Below are positions 10,800 through 22,139 of a stretch of 64,000 nt of DNA, piece after piece. The position numbers and the translations under genes were made by a program. The stretch lies in contig NC_135373.1 in the NCBI RefSeq assembly GCF_049243985.1, forward strand, positions 8,973,501-9,037,500, read 5' to 3'. Positions within the stretch are counted from its first letter, which is position 1. Each line of letters opens with the position of its first letter. The DNA comes from Paroedura picta. Lineage: Eukaryota; Chordata; Lepidosauria; Squamata; Gekkonidae. Under the pieces are notes generated by a model, which did no database searches, was not told the DNA's origin, and worked only from the letters and a program-made list of their open reading frames with translations.

Positions 10800-12345
10800 T
10801 TGCAAACCTTACAGCAAGGATTCCCAGGCTGGTCTCCCTGGTGCCCTGGGGCTATGTCCGAGTTCCCCTGGGGCTCTCCCTTATATCCTGTCTTAATGTA
10901 TTTGGCCACAAGCGATTCCTGGCATTGCCCTGAAAGCAGGGAACTGGCTTCTTCCATTGACTTGGGGGTGGGAGATGGGGTGGAGCCCATGTGCGTAATC
11001 CTGCTTTCTTCCCCCCCCCCCCTGCACACCTTAGGTGTGGCAGGGAGGCATGGCCAAGTGACATCACTTCTTGTTCTAAGGCTCCTTGAATCCTGAAATA
11101 CATTTCAGGGGCTCCTCCACAGTCAAAAGGTTGGGAAAGGCTGGCTTACAGTGTCAACCATAAATTGGTTGGAACAGATCCAAATGAGTAGCCGTTTTGG
11201 TCTGAAGTAGCACAATAAAAATTGTAACAGGACGGTCCTTCCTACTACCGTATCAGTACAGGGCACTTAGGCTAACCTCCTCCCCCACCCCCAAAGTGAT
11301 TCAGCATTCCTGCAAGCTGTGCCCGTTTGGAGCAATAACTCCAAGAAATGGGGAAGACATGCCGAAGTATCCGAAGATTATTTGCTTCGTTTCAACAGAG
11401 ATCCGAAAACAGTGCTCAGTCCATGATTCATGCACAGGCGCCAATTCCAGGGAGCCACTGGGTTCTTAGCTACAATGCAAGAGGAGCCTGATATAGGTTC
11501 TTAAAATGATGCATGAGTCGGAGAGGGTTTTTCTTCCTCTTCCAGCATCCTGCCGCTCTCAGCCACTCCACCCCGCTGGCTTTCAATGGTCTCCTGATGG
11601 CTTCTCCTGGTTTGGGGCCCCCACCATGAAGCATTCCATGGGAACCCCCCCACACACACCCCACGGACACCCACACCCTGAGCCCCAAGTTCACCGCAGT
11701 GCGGGATCCCTGGGGAATCTCTCTCCGCCCCGACCTCTTTGCCTCACACCGCCTGCAAACCAGCCAGGGAGGGTTGCGACACAAACCTTGTTTGCCCCCT
11801 CGGTGTTTTCCCCTCCCCTCCGAGCCCCAGACGACGACAGCAAAGATCACAGGTTGCAGGTGGCGCCGGGCACAGCAGGCGGCAGGCGACAGGCAGACTG
11901 GCCAAGCCCTTTGCGACTGGCCTCCGTCCTGTGGGCAGCCTGTCCTGCTGCCCCCTCCCAGGGGTGTGTGTGTGTGTGTATGCTGGGGTGCCCATCACAT
12001 GTTGTCCGAGCAGCTCAAGGGCATTATTATTATTATAGGTCCTGAGTTCAGGGGGAGGTGGCCATGCTGGGGAGGGAAGCAGGTATGGAGGGATTGGAGG
12101 AATATTAAAAGCTCACATCCACCCTGCTGATCAAGGGACCTGGGCAGAGAATGCTGAGGCCCCCCTGACTGTCCTCTGTCTACCACCAGGCCCCCTCCCA
12201 CTTCCTGGCCCCATTCCTGTGCCTTTTCCCCACCCCTCCCTCTTATCACCTGTCCTCGCAGATGTCTGTTCCCTGGAGATGCCGGGCAGACTGTGGAAAA
12301 CGGGAGAAGGAAGGGCGAGTGGGCCACAGGGGAGGTGCAGGGTCA
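10800..12345. other. GC-rich stretch without a supported gene
   Basis: The stretch has several overlapping long open frames on both strands at 11470-12330. They lack splice context, low-bias codon use or a recognisable domain, and they include a GT microsatellite (11962-11980) and a TTA run (12024-12036). I see no gene here. Confidence 0.5.
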
Positions 12346-12348
12346 GTG

Positions 12349-12425
12349 GAATCATAGAGTTGGAAGGGACCTCCAGGGTCATCTAGTCCAACCCCCTGCA
12401 CAATGCAGGACACTCACAACTCCAT
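12349..12425 (-). mobile_element. CR1 LINE 3' end
   Basis: The sequence AATCATAGAGTTGGAAGGGA followed by TCATCTAGTCCAACCCCCTG is the typical CR1 3' terminus in reverse. A + oriented CR1 end (GGGGGTTGGACTAGATGGCC) follows at 12735-12825. Confidence 0.8.
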
Positions 12426-12934
12426 GCCCACACACAGGGACCCTGGTTTCATTTATGCTCTGCCTCCGGGTCTTCTGATGCCAACTTTGCTACTGAGGAA
12501 GGGTATCTTGGTGGGGGCTCCCAGGCTCTGTTTGTTTTGCTTTTCAGAACTCTTTACGAAGCGTTAAAGTGGCAGAGTAAAAAAAAATCCTCAAGGGGCC
12601 ACGGAAGACAGACTGGCCTCACCTTCCCACCTTAGTTTGCTATTGTAACACTTTATCCTTCAACAATAATCGAAGGTCCACACAATACAATCCAGTTGTG
12701 ACCTGTGGCTGTGCCACACCATCTAACAAGGTCACTGTGGATGGCAGGCCGTTGTGAGTTCCTGCACTGAGCAGGGGGTTGGACTAGATGGCCTCGGAGG
12801 TCCCTTCCAAATCCATGGTTCTATCAGGTATGGACAGACTGAGTTGATCCTTGCTATTCTGAGCTGCCCCTGGGAAATCTCTCCATGGGGGGGGGGGATG
12901 CGCTGGGATGGCTTCTCAGGGTTGCCCTCTTGGG

Positions 12935-13273
12935 AGAGCCAACTTGGTGTAGTGGTTAGGAGTGCGGACTTCTAATGTGGCGTGCCGGGTTCGATTCTGC
13001 ACTCTTCCACATGCAGCCAGCTGGGTGACTTTGGGCTTGCCGCGGCACTGATAAAACTGTTCTGACAGAGCAGTAATATCAGGGCTCTCTCAGCCTCACC
13101 CTCCTCACAGGGTGTCTGTTGTGGGGAGAGGAAATGGAAGGCGACTGTAAGCCGCTTTGAGCCTCCTTTGGGTAGAGAAAAGCAGCGTATGAACCAACTC
13201 TTCTTCTTCTTCTTCTTCTTCTTCTTCTTCTTCTTCTTCTTCTTCTTCTTCTTCTTCTTCTTCTTCTTCTTCA
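12935..13273 (+). mobile_element. Full tRNA-derived SINE with (CTT)n tail
   Basis: The tRNA-like head has an A box (TGGTGTAGTGGTTAGGAGTG) and a B box (GGGTTCGATTCTGC). A body with GGGTGTCTGTTGTGGGGAGA follows, then the tail AACCAACTCTTCTTCTT, expanded to about 25 CTT units (13197-13273). This is the reference copy for the family in this window. Confidence 0.88.
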
Positions 13274-13379
13274 CCAATCCAGTGATGAAGCCTTTCTCCA
13301 CAACAGTTCCTGTACAAGCAATCCATGATATCAGAGATCTGGCACCAACCGGCAGATCCTGGCTAGCTGGACCTTCCCA

Positions 13380-13760
13380 CATTTATTTATTCATATTTAT
13401 ATTTATATTTTAACTTACACACCACCGCTCTCAAAGACTTGCGGTGGTTTACAATAAAAGAATAAAACAACAACCCATAAAATCCCCAGCCATAAAAGAA
13501 GGCAATTCATTAACCCCCCATCTCCTCCCCTGTCCAGCTTGCAGTCTGGAGCTCTTTCATTCGGAGCGAGGGTCCTGATCTCATTGGTTCTAGGAGATCC
13601 CCTGATTGTAACTCTGGGACGGCAGCCCAGCTTCAGCCATACACCTGGCGGAAGAGCTCCAACTTATGGGCCCTGCGGAAAGCTGGTAACTCCGGCAGAC
13701 CTGCTAGCAGGGGCTTGACCACAAGGTGGATCTTCAGCACATCTGCCGGCTGTCCAGGGC
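13380..13760 (-). mobile_element. L2-type LINE 3' end
   Basis: The reverse orientation gives the 3' UTR (GTAAACCACCGCAAG) and the end of ORF2 upstream of it (13630-13760, with AGAGCTCC and GGGCCCTGCGG matching 46650-46700). Confidence 0.6.
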
Positions 13761-13869
13761 ACACGGCCAGGAGCCACGAGCTTTTCTGCACAGGCAAGAG
13801 ATCTGCATTCTACTGAATGATTCACCAAGTTAGGGACTGTGGTCTGTACCACTGCATATTGCTTGCCAG

Positions 13870-14510
13870 GATCTGGCTGTGGAATTTTGCGTCATTTCAG
13901 GCACCGTGTTAATACTTCTGCTTTGCTTCCGTCCCAATCCCAGACTCCTCTTTGACTCCCCAGCCCTAATCCTGCTGCATCTGGGAAGTTGCTGTCAGAG
14001 GTCTTTAGGTTGTCTGTCAAACGCAGAATCCTGGAGGCTGACCTTAAGAAGTCTTGATGATACAATATCTATCTGTTTTTTTAAAATGAGGACCATTTGT
14101 GATGTGGCATGTTAAGGTCATCGGCCGGGGAGGGGGAAATCCTGCCTCCAAACAGGTTCATCTAGGCCAGAGGTAGTCAAACTGCGGCCCTCCAGATGTC
14201 CATGGACTACAATTCCCAGAAGCCCCTGCCAGCGAATGCTGGCAGGGGCTTCTGTGAATTGTAGTCCATGGACATCTGGAGGGCCGCAGTTTGACTACCC
14301 CTGCTCTAGGCATTGAGTTTTGGAGCCGAGCCAAGATGCTTAGAAACAGTGTGGTTTGCCTTTTAGGAATATTTACCTTTCTTCCGAAATATGTTTCGGT
14401 TTTAAGGACACCATGGGGGCAAGACTCCAAATAAACAGCTTACTGTTTAGCTTTAGTAGCAAATCAAGTTCTTTGTTTTTAAAATTTTCATGTTAGATTC
14501 CCCCCCCCCC
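13870..14510 (+). repeat. Segment paralogous to 4430-5500
   Basis: Shared landmarks in the same order are GAGGCTGACATTAAGAAGTC, AATGTTAAGGCTATCG, CCAAGATGCTTAGAAA and AACAGCTTACTGTTTAGCTT (either copy). The copy at 4430-5500 carries two insertions (4577-4949 and 5072-5259) that are missing here, and this copy carries a MITE that is missing there. Confidence 0.75.
14168..14303. mobile_element. Palindromic hAT MITE
   Basis: Same family as the element at 942. Flanks are ATCTAGGC at 14160-14167 and CTCTAGGC at 14304-14311, a 7/8 matched target duplication. Confidence 0.88.
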
Positions 14511-14699
14511 TTCTTTTTCTGCATACCATATACCAGTGTTGCTCCCCCCCCCCAACTGGTAGCCACTCCGGCTGAAACGACCTACAAGAAAACGGTCAGA
14601 ATTCAGAGCAGAATGGAAGTGATATTGCCTGCTACCCGGAGCACCTGATCCACACAACACATTAAGAGAGCCCTGGTCCTAGACATAACCTGAAACCTC

Positions 14700-14870
14700 A
14701 GTTGCGAGGAGAAGAAGAGCTGGGGTTTTTTTTTTGTACCCCAGTTTTAGCTATCCAAACAAATCTCAAAGTGGCTTATAAATCGCTTTCCTTCCTCTCT
14801 CCACAACAGATACCCTGTGAGGCAAGTGGGGCTGAGAGCTCTCTGACAGAACTGGGAAGGGCCTGCCTGC
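14700..14870 (-). mobile_element. tRNA-derived SINE fragment, CTT-tail family
   Basis: Reverse-oriented body sequence (CTCTCCACAACAGATACCCT) and a GAAGAAGAGC tail remnant are recognisable. Confidence 0.6.
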
Positions 14871-15042
14871 TTGAAAGTCTACCCCCCAAAAATTCTCTAA
14901 GAAATTACATGGCCCCCCTCAGTTCTGCACCCATCTAAGCCCCTATAAAATTGAGGCAGCCTGAGGGTTGAATGAATGGGATTGATTCTAAGTATGAATT
15001 TTAGAGTGTTAAAACCTATTTAACAGTTGTTGTATAGTTCAA

Positions 15043-15195
15043 TTTCTTTTTCTTTTTCTTTTTCTTTTTCTTTTTCTTTTTCTTTTTCTTTTTCTTTTTC
15101 TTTTTCTTTTTCTTTTTCTTTTTCTTTTTCTTTTTCTTTTTCTTTTTCTTTTTCTTTTTCTTTTTCTTTTTCTTTTTCTTTTTCTTTTTCTTTTT
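15043..15195. repeat. (TTTTTC)n hexanucleotide array
   Basis: About 25 copies of TTTTTC run uninterrupted. The perfect array leaves long open frames in several frames that are not genes. Confidence 0.97.
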
Positions 15196-15489
15196 GTAAG
15201 CTGACCTGAGCCTTTAGGGAAAGAAAGGGTATAAATGTTACATAAAATATACAAATAAGCCACATTAGGACTCCTTCGGATAGTGAAAAGTGGGGTTTAA
15301 AAAAGCAGCTCCTCTTCCCCTTCTTCCTCTTCCTCTTTTTCTTCCAAGTCGGGAAAGAAGGTGTCAGAAAGGCAGAAGGAAGGAAGATTCCCTGAGAGCG
15401 GCATTCTACACTTCAGAGGGATAGCAGAGGAGTAGAGTGAAAGGTTGGCCTACCTGTCTCTCCCTCTGATTCCGTTGTAATCCTCCTCT

Positions 15490-15860
15490 GAATTCTGAGA
15501 CTAAGGGCCATTCTGCACCTGATAAATACAGTGAAATGCTTACCTTCTGCAGACGCCATATTTTTGACATTTTGCACAACATCGCTGCAGGGAACATGAG
15601 CTTTACTTCCTGTTCTGTTAGGGGTATGTTAGGCAGCAAGAGCAGCCTAAATAGCCCTATCTGGCCTTTCTTGTCAGAACTTAAAAGCTAAGCAGGGTCA
15701 GCCACGTTTAGTGCTTAGATGGGAAGCCACCAAGGAAGGCCAGGGTTCCTATGCAGAGGAAGGCAATGACTACCCACCTCTGCTCATTTTTGTCTGGATA
15801 TAATCCTGAGGTTACCATGATCCAGTTATATTATTGTACAGAGAGAGCCCTGGATTCTGA
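15490..15860 (+). mobile_element. 5S-derived SINE and adjoining repeat
   Basis: The 5S-like AAAAGCTAAGCAGGGTCAGC and TTAGATGGGAAGCCACC are followed by AGGCCAGGGTTCCTATGCAG. The adjoining TTACTTCCTGTTCTGTTAGG part (15500-15660) recurs with the same SINE in inverted orientation at 43100-43360, so the two travel as one composite repeat. Confidence 0.7.
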
Positions 15861-16089
15861 GGCATGGTGAAAATATTTATAGCTCTGATATAAATAGGAT
15901 TTCTGCTATAAAGATGATATTGTCGTGAGTGGCAGGGTATAAGTCGAAGCATGAATGAATGAATGAATGAATCAATCAATCAATCAATGAAATAGGACTT
16001 CTTGCTCGAGGAAATAGTCTTGATCCTTAGGTCTGCCAACCTCCAGCTGGTAGCTGGAGACTGACAAGAAGGACCCATCAGCCAAAATA

Positions 16090-16850
16090 CCATGAACCAA
16101 TGTGACTAGTCTGATGATGGCAAATCAATATATAAGCTTATTTTGTCTTCAAGGCAGAGTCAAAATGAGCCCTAGGAACTTATAGCTTGTTTTCAACCAA
16201 AACGTCTTCCTCAGTGACCCTATCAATCCAAATACACACATTGTTCTTCAAATTTTTCTCCAAGCAGACGTTGGCTGTTCTTCACATCCTTTAATGCTTT
16301 TTAAAGGCTGTACCCATGCCAAAAAATCAAAAGCACAGACAATGTTCCTTGGATTGGTTCATTCCTTATCCTTAACATTATTTTGCTCCTTATATTTGGG
16401 AAACAGCCTCCTGGGAGGAGATTGTCCGGGGCCCTGTCCATCCAGGTCCACCTTGATTGGCCCTCCCCCTCCAGCTCCCACCCTCCCTCCTTGCCTGCTA
16501 GCAGTGGCGCTGCCTCCAGACAGGGCTTTGTCGCCAAATGGGAGGCTGAGGCGCAGAGATGCTGCGAATGGGTAGGAGCTGGGAGAGGGTATTCCAGCCT
16601 CCCTTGGGCTGCACAGCGCTGGCAACAGGGCTTTGCCACTGAATAGGGGCTGCCCCTGGGATGGAGGGGAGAAGGGGGAGGCTTTCCAGCCTCCCTTCAG
16701 CAAAAAACAAAAATTCCCTGTGCTTTTTTATTGTTTGGCACAGGCGCGCCCTTTAAAAAGCATTATCTTACGTCACTGGCATCGAATATCACACATTAAA
16801 GGATGTGAAGAACAGCCAGTGTTTGCTTGGAGAAAAGGCAGAGATTTGGA
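16090..16850. mobile_element. Penelope-like element terminal fragments, inverted
   Basis: The segment 16094-16230 is the reverse complement of 19940-20075 (GAAAACGAGCTATAAGTTCC and its partner). Within the region 16255-16310 is inverted against 16735-16850 (AGGATGTGAAGAACAGCCA). Inverted and tandem terminal pieces are usual for Penelope-like elements. The GC-rich core 16390-16700 is unassigned. Confidence 0.5.
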
Positions 16851-17122
16851 AGAATTGTTTTCATCTCCAGACACGGGTGCTTCATGAAAAACGGGAACAT
16901 TATCTTCCATGCGACAACTGCAGCAAGGTTGGTGTTCGCAAGAAGATGGAGACAAGAAGATATACCAAAAATAACAGACTGGATAGAAAAGTCGGGAGAA
17001 CTGAACAGAATGGCAAAGCTTACTAATCTAGTTAATGGAAGACCAGGAGAATAATTTGAAGAACATTGGGGGTATTTCTCACAATATTTAGCCATATAGG
17101 TATATATATGTATTAACAAAAT

Positions 17123-17632
17123 TCAAATTCAAAAAACCTTTAATAACATATAAAACATCATGAGAACAAGGGTAATTCATAATTATAATTAATGAATAAA
17201 AATTACATAGTCTAGATAAACAAAAGAGAACAAAATAAGCAGTAACCAACAGTAGATTCCTCCGGAATGCCCAGCAATCAGTAATTTCTACCAGTTGTAG
17301 GTGCCCCTGGTCTAGACCTGATTCTTGCCTAGCCGACTGTCCTTTTGTATCACAGTAGCCAAGAATTCGGCCACCAGTTCCGTTGTTTCTGGGGACCTAT
17401 CAGCTAACAAATGTCTGGTTATTCTGTCCACAGGGCCAGAAAGGTCCATCGTGATAGGGACAACCAGTCGCTGTCTAAGCATAGAATGGGATGGGCAATA
17501 CAGTAGAATATGTGGCACTGAGTCAGGCTCTAATTGGCAAAATTTACAAAGTCTCTTCCCAATTGGTCCATTGCTGTATCTGCCTGCTTGGACAGCTGAT
17601 GGGAAGATGTTTAATCTAGCAAGCATAAAAGC
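17123..17632 (-). mobile_element. 5'-truncated non-LTR LINE, ORF2 C-terminus
   Basis: The minus strand encodes a frame with a C-terminal zinc-finger pattern (RLCKFCQLEPDSVPHILLYC), typical of the end of non-LTR reverse transcriptases. The 15-bp direct repeat ATGTATTAACAAAAT flanks it at 17108-17122 and 17633-17647. The LINE clade is not assigned. A related 3' end lies at 19130-19510. Confidence 0.75.
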
Positions 17633-17771
17633 ATGTATTAACAAAATATTTATTAATATTTAGCCAGATAGGTATATATGTATTAACAAATATGTTAGTA
17701 GGGTGAACTGATGTGTTTTGAAACTATAATCTTTTGTTATTTTCTTTCTTAAACTAAATAAAGGCTGGGAA

Positions 17772-18925
17772 CATTACCTGTTGGGTGTTTTAAATGTGGA
17801 AATTGTGCAGCTTGCAAATTGAAGGTAGAAACCAATACTTTAGTACATCCTAGCCTTGACTTTAGTTTTCAGATTAGCTCCTTTATAAATTGTTACACAA
17901 AAAAACATTGTATATATAGCTATGTGAAGTTGTACACTTCTTTACGCATGGGTGTGTCTTTGAGGCCTTTTAAAGTGAGAATAGAGTGCAAAAGTTGGCT
18001 TGAAAGTCAACATCAAGAAAACAAAGATCATGGCATCCGGCCCTCTCAATTCCTGGCAAATAGATGGGGAAGAAATGGAGATAGTGACAGATTTTATTTT
18101 CCTGGGCTCCAAGATCACTGCAGATGGGGACTGCAGCAAAGAAATTAAAAGACGCTTGCTCCTGGGGAGGAAAGCTATGAAAAATCTAGACAGCATCCTA
18201 AAAAGCAGAGACATCACCCTGCCAACAAAAGTGCGTTTAGTCAAGGCTATGGTATTTCCAGTTGCAATGTATGGCTGCGAAAGTTGGACCATAAGGAAGG
18301 CCGAGCGTCAAAGAATTGAGGCTTTTGAATTCTGGTGCTGGAGAAGACTCTTGCGAGTCCCTTGGACTGCAAGGCGAACAAACCGGTCAGTCCTAGAGGA
18401 GATCAACCCTGACTGCTCTTTACAAGGCCAGATCCTGAAGATGAAACTCAAATACTTTGGCCACCTCATGAGAAGGAAGGACTCCCTGGAGAAGAGCCTA
18501 ATGCTGGGAGCGATCGAGGGCAAAAGAAGAAGGGGACGACAGAGAATGAGGTGGCTGGATGGAGTCACTGAAGCAGTCGGTGCAAACTTAAATGGACTCC
18601 GGGGAATGGTAGAGGACAGGAAGGCCTGGAGGATCATTGTCCATGGGGTCGCGATGGGTCGGACACGAATTCGCACATAACAACAATAACAAAGGTGAGA
18701 ATGTTGGAACATCTTTTAAACATTAGAACAGGGGTTCAGGAAGCCCCCCTGATGAGCCATTTCGAGGAATGTCACCATCAACTAAAAGATTTGAAAGTTT
18801 GGGGGATTGGAATGCCCGCAGGAGCAAGCCTATTCAAAATCTAACACTATGTAAGATTGCGGAGAAGCGAAATGGAACGGATGTTCACAATGAACACACT
18901 GACACCTAGTGGACTTAATCGTTCA
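17772..18925 (+). mobile_element. Penelope-like element C-terminal region, split by BovB
   Basis: The upstream part (to 17982) encodes a Cys-rich lead CFKCGNCAAC and then FINCYTKKHCIYSYVKL, which follows the GIY-YIG endonuclease pattern of Penelope-like elements. The downstream part (from 18691) carries FEECHHQLKDLKVWGI and NTLTPSGLN, the usual C-terminal signature. A BovB LINE end sits between them at 17983-18690. The element looks old and inactive. Confidence 0.75.
17983..18690 (+). mobile_element. BovB (RTE) LINE 3' end, long open C-terminal frame
   Basis: The open frame 18000-18680 (226 codons) reads KVNIKKTKIMASGP, DFIFLGSKITADGDCSKEIK, MYGCESWTIRKAE, LKYFGHLMRRKDSLEKSLML and GRQRMRWLDGVTEA. 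These are the well-known BovB ORF2 C-terminal motifs downstream of the RT core. The element is 5'-truncated and ends in (AACAAT)-type repeats. A candidate target duplication AAAGTGAGAAT / AAAGGTGAGAAT (17972-17982, 18691-18702) places the insertion inside the Penelope-like element. The frame has no internal stop, which suggests a fairly recent insertion. BovB is a classic case of horizontal transfer between squamates and ruminants. Confidence 0.93.
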
Positions 18926-19129
18926 TTGGATTGTAATTGTGGTCTTTAAATTGAACCCGGTAACGTGAAGTGTAATTATAGCACTTAATAACATTAATGA
19001 GATAAAGTTTTTATAGAATAAGGCTGTTAAACAGGATGGAACACTCTTGTAGGCATTGAGCATTGGATTCCCACTAAGTCAAATTATATGAACCTGTATG
19101 GTCCAAGTGATAATTATAAGTCAAGTCAA

Positions 19130-19510
19130 GTCTTTATTATTACGGTACTAGACCAGTAGTCAAATTACATGATACATAAAAACATCTGGCATTAACAAGA
19201 TAAAAGAATCATTGATAACTAAAATATTATCAATGATGAAAACATTCCAGCTATAAGAATCATTCTGTTTTTAAAACTCACAAGCATTATCTCAAGCAAT
19301 GGAGACTATCTCTACCTAAATTGCTCCGAATCTACCCAGCTCTACCTTGTTTTGATAGCTCTCCAAGAAAATCTGGCCACCACAGAAGTTATTTCTGTGC
19401 TTTTGTCTGACAACATGTCTGTGATTGCCTCTGAGTTGGGCTTATTCTGTAGGGAATGTATAAGTTCTCCCCTGAATTGTATCGTATAGCCTACACTGGA
19501 GTAATACATG
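19130..19510 (-). mobile_element. LINE 3' end related to 17123-17632
   Basis: In reverse orientation a short frame with LSDKSTEITSVVARF parallels LADRSPETTELVAEF in the LINE at 17123, followed by a 3' UTR. Confidence 0.5.
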
Positions 19511-19710
19511 TTCATATTACCAGAGATTTGGGAAAAACACTATCAAGAAATTTATGTGGCTCTGGGCATCTCTGAAACATGGCAAGTAAACTCAGGAAGT
19601 CTGGATAATCTTCCCCTATGGCCTACTGTTCAACTTTCTGAGATCAAAAATTTGATAGGTACATTGCGTCCGGGTAAGGCAGGTGGATTTGATAATTATA
19701 AGGTAATGAC
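19511..19710 (+). mobile_element. LINE reverse transcriptase N-terminal fragment
   Basis: The frame contains LSEIKNLIGTLRPGKAGGFD, the motif that opens the RT domain of many non-LTR elements (l..gKa.G.D). The fragment is short, and the rest of the domain is absent. Confidence 0.5.
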
Positions 19711-19929
19711 TTCTTAGTCGTTACGTTATAATGTTAAGATATGTAAAAGCTGAATGTGTTAAAGGTTGAACATAATATTGTATACAATTTTTTGCAGTGA
19801 AAACATGGTGAAAAATTATATAGAATATTCCGTTTGAAATAAGAGAACAAAAGGTAGGCAGTCATGGCACAAATCGTGATAACCTTTATTTGTTGTTTAC
19901 GTAATACATTGAAAAACAATGTGTGGTTT

Positions 19930-20080
19930 TTTGATTTATAAAGTCACTGAGGAAGGTGTTTTAGTTGAAAACGAGCTATAAGTTCCCAGGGCTCGTTTTG
20001 ACTGTGTCTTTTAGATAGAATAAAATTATCTATTGAATTTGCCATCGTCAGCTTGGTCGTATTTGTTCTTGATAGTTGGA
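19930..20080 (+). mobile_element. Penelope-like terminal repeat fragment
   Basis: The sequence CACTGAGGAAGGTGTTTTAG, GAAAACGAGCTATAAGTTCC and TTGCCATCGTCAGC is inverted relative to 16094-16230. It bounds the 16-20 kb mosaic on the right. Confidence 0.5.
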
Positions 20081-20199
20081 GATCTCTTGGGGTTACCAGT
20101 GATCTCCAGGTGACGGAGAAAAGAGCTGATTTGGAAGGCAGCTTCTATGGTGTTCTACCCTAGTGAAATCCCTCCTCTTAACAAAACCTGCCCTCCTCA

Positions 20200-20585
20200 A
20201 TTTGAAGAAGAAGAATTGGTTCTCATATGTCGCTTTTCTCTACCCAAAGGAGTCTCAAAGTGGCTTACAGTCACCTTGCCTTTCCTCCCCCCACAACAGA
20301 CACCCTGTGAGGGAGGTGAGGCTGAGAGAGCCCTGATATTACTGAAGAAGACGAAGACGAAGACGAAGACGAAGACGAAGAAGAAGAAGAAGAAGAAGAA
20401 GAAGAAGAAGAAGAAGAAGAAGAAGAAGAAGAAGAAGAAGAAGAAGAAGAAGAAGAAGAGGTGGGTGTGGCTGAGAGAGCCCTGATATTACTGCTCTTTG
20501 AGAACAGCTTTATCAGTGCTGTGGCGAACCCAAGGTCACCCAGCTGGCTGCATGTGGGGAAGTGCAGAATTGAACCCAGCTCGTC
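20200..20585 (-). mobile_element. tRNA-derived SINEs with (GAA)n / (GACGAA)n microsatellite
   Basis: Reverse-oriented SINE body (20220-20345), then a purine tract (20346-20460) of GAAGAC units passing into pure GAA, then a second SINE body and head (20462-20585). The tail tract joins two copies of the family. Confidence 0.8.
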
Positions 20586-20594
20586 CATTTAGAC

Positions 20595-20730
20595 CAGGGG
20601 TAGTCAAACTGCGGCCCTCCAGATGTCCATGGACTACAATTCCCAGAAGCCCCTGCCAGCGAATGCTGGCAGGGGCTCCTGGGAATTGTAGTCCATGGAC
20701 ATCTGGAGGGCCGCAGTTTGACTACCCCTG
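20595..20730. mobile_element. Palindromic hAT MITE
   Basis: Perfect 8-bp duplication ATTTAGAC at 20587-20594 and 20731-20738. The arms are nearly identical, suggesting recent activity. Confidence 0.92.
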
Positions 20731-21299
20731 ATTTAGACGTTCGCACTTCTAACCACTTCAGCAAACTGGCTCTCCCCTACCCAACCAAATTTCCAGGTAT
20801 TTCCCAGCTTGGAGCGGATAACTCTTTAGGCTCCCTTAGTGCAAGGGGATATGTTAAGTTGACCAGATTGTCCCACTTTTGGAGGGACATCTGGGGGCCC
20901 CTGGCAAATTGTGCTTACGTTGAAATTAAAATATATATATTACAATACTATTTTTGCGTTCTGTGCGTTCTATGAAACTTTTTGTTGCTCCATATAGACC
21001 AAATTTTTAATCCAGTACCCTCCCCCCCTCCCCACTTTACCAATGTTGAAATCTGGTCACCTTAGGATATGTTAATGCTAGTAACTCCCTGGACAGTCAG
21101 CTGCCAAGAGGTGAGGTACTTCTCCTCTGCTTTCTCCTCTTAGGCTGGGGCCCTTTCCTGCTGTGCTGAGCCTTTGTGTCTGCGGATTCTACTGTCAGCC
21201 TTTCAAAATATACGTCTCTATTTTTGTACTTTCAAGATGTCCCTTTGCGTGACCTGCTGTGATTGGAGTTGGAAGCGAGGGAGGTGAGAGAAAAATGCT

Positions 21300-21640
21300 G
21301 AAGCCTCTCTGGGGCCGTTTCTGCAGTGACCAAAAGCAGGATGCTGTTCCCACTGGCTGCAGAGGAGAGGACACGCAGTAATGGGTTTAAACTACAAGTA
21401 CAACAATATAGGCTAGATATCAGGAAAAAATTTATCACAGTCAGAGTAGTTCAGCAGTGGAATAGGCTGCCTAAGGAGGTGGTGAGCTCCCCCTCACTGG
21501 CAGTCTTCAAGCAAAGGTTGGATACACACTTTTCTTGGATGCTTTAGGATGCTTTGGGCTGATCCTGCATTGAGCAGGGGGTTGGACTAGATGGCCTGTA
21601 TGGCCCCTTCCAACTCTATGATTCTGTGATTCTATGATTC
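21300..21640 (+). mobile_element. CR1 LINE 3' end
   Basis: The frame carries RTRSNGFKLQVQQYRLDIRK and VVQQWNRLPKEVVSSPSLAV, the end of CR1 ORF2. The 3' UTR (GGGGGTTGGACTAGATGGCC) and terminal ATTCTATGATT repeats follow. An L2-type 3' end follows at 21830-21930. Confidence 0.88.
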
Positions 21641-22139
21641 ATGGCAGCACCCATTAAAGCTCCACGGAATGTCCTTACTTTCACACTAAAATCTCCTGAT
21701 TCAGGGGTAGGCCTGACTGCATCCTCTGTTTGCTGTGCATTTTGTGAATCCTGAGAAAACACGAGTCCCCCTCTTCCCCCAGGAGGGAATTCACAATAAC
21801 CTCTGTGTGGTTTTAATGTTTTTTTTTTAAGTGGGGTTGTTGTTGTGGGACTTTTTGTATTGTAACCCACCATGAGCCGGTATGCCGAGAATGGCAGGCA
21901 AGAAATATTAATATTAATAATTATTATTATTAATAATAAAAAACCGAAAGTGGAACTCCAAAGTCACATTGACTTCCTCCACTGTTTCCCTGCCTCAAAG
22001 GGATGATGTTTGAGATCCGATCAGTGCTTTGTCTCTGCTCACCATTCCCCACTCCCCGCTGTACTTAAAAAGAAAAAGAAAAAGAACATAAATATGTTAC
22101 ATTGTAGTTCCAAAATAGCACAAACAGGACCCAAACACA

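Noticed and set aside
11470-12382. Overlapping open frames of up to 179 codons in a GC-rich stretch
   Set aside because: Open on both strands at once, with no domain, no splice logic and no conserved start. GC-rich sequence has few stops by chance.
15020-15265. Frames of 60-81 codons with KE, KR or FS repeats
   Set aside because: Products of the TTTTTC hexamer array.
17312-17644. 110-codon minus-strand frame considered as a host gene
   Set aside because: It is a LINE ORF2 end, flanked by a 15-bp target duplication.
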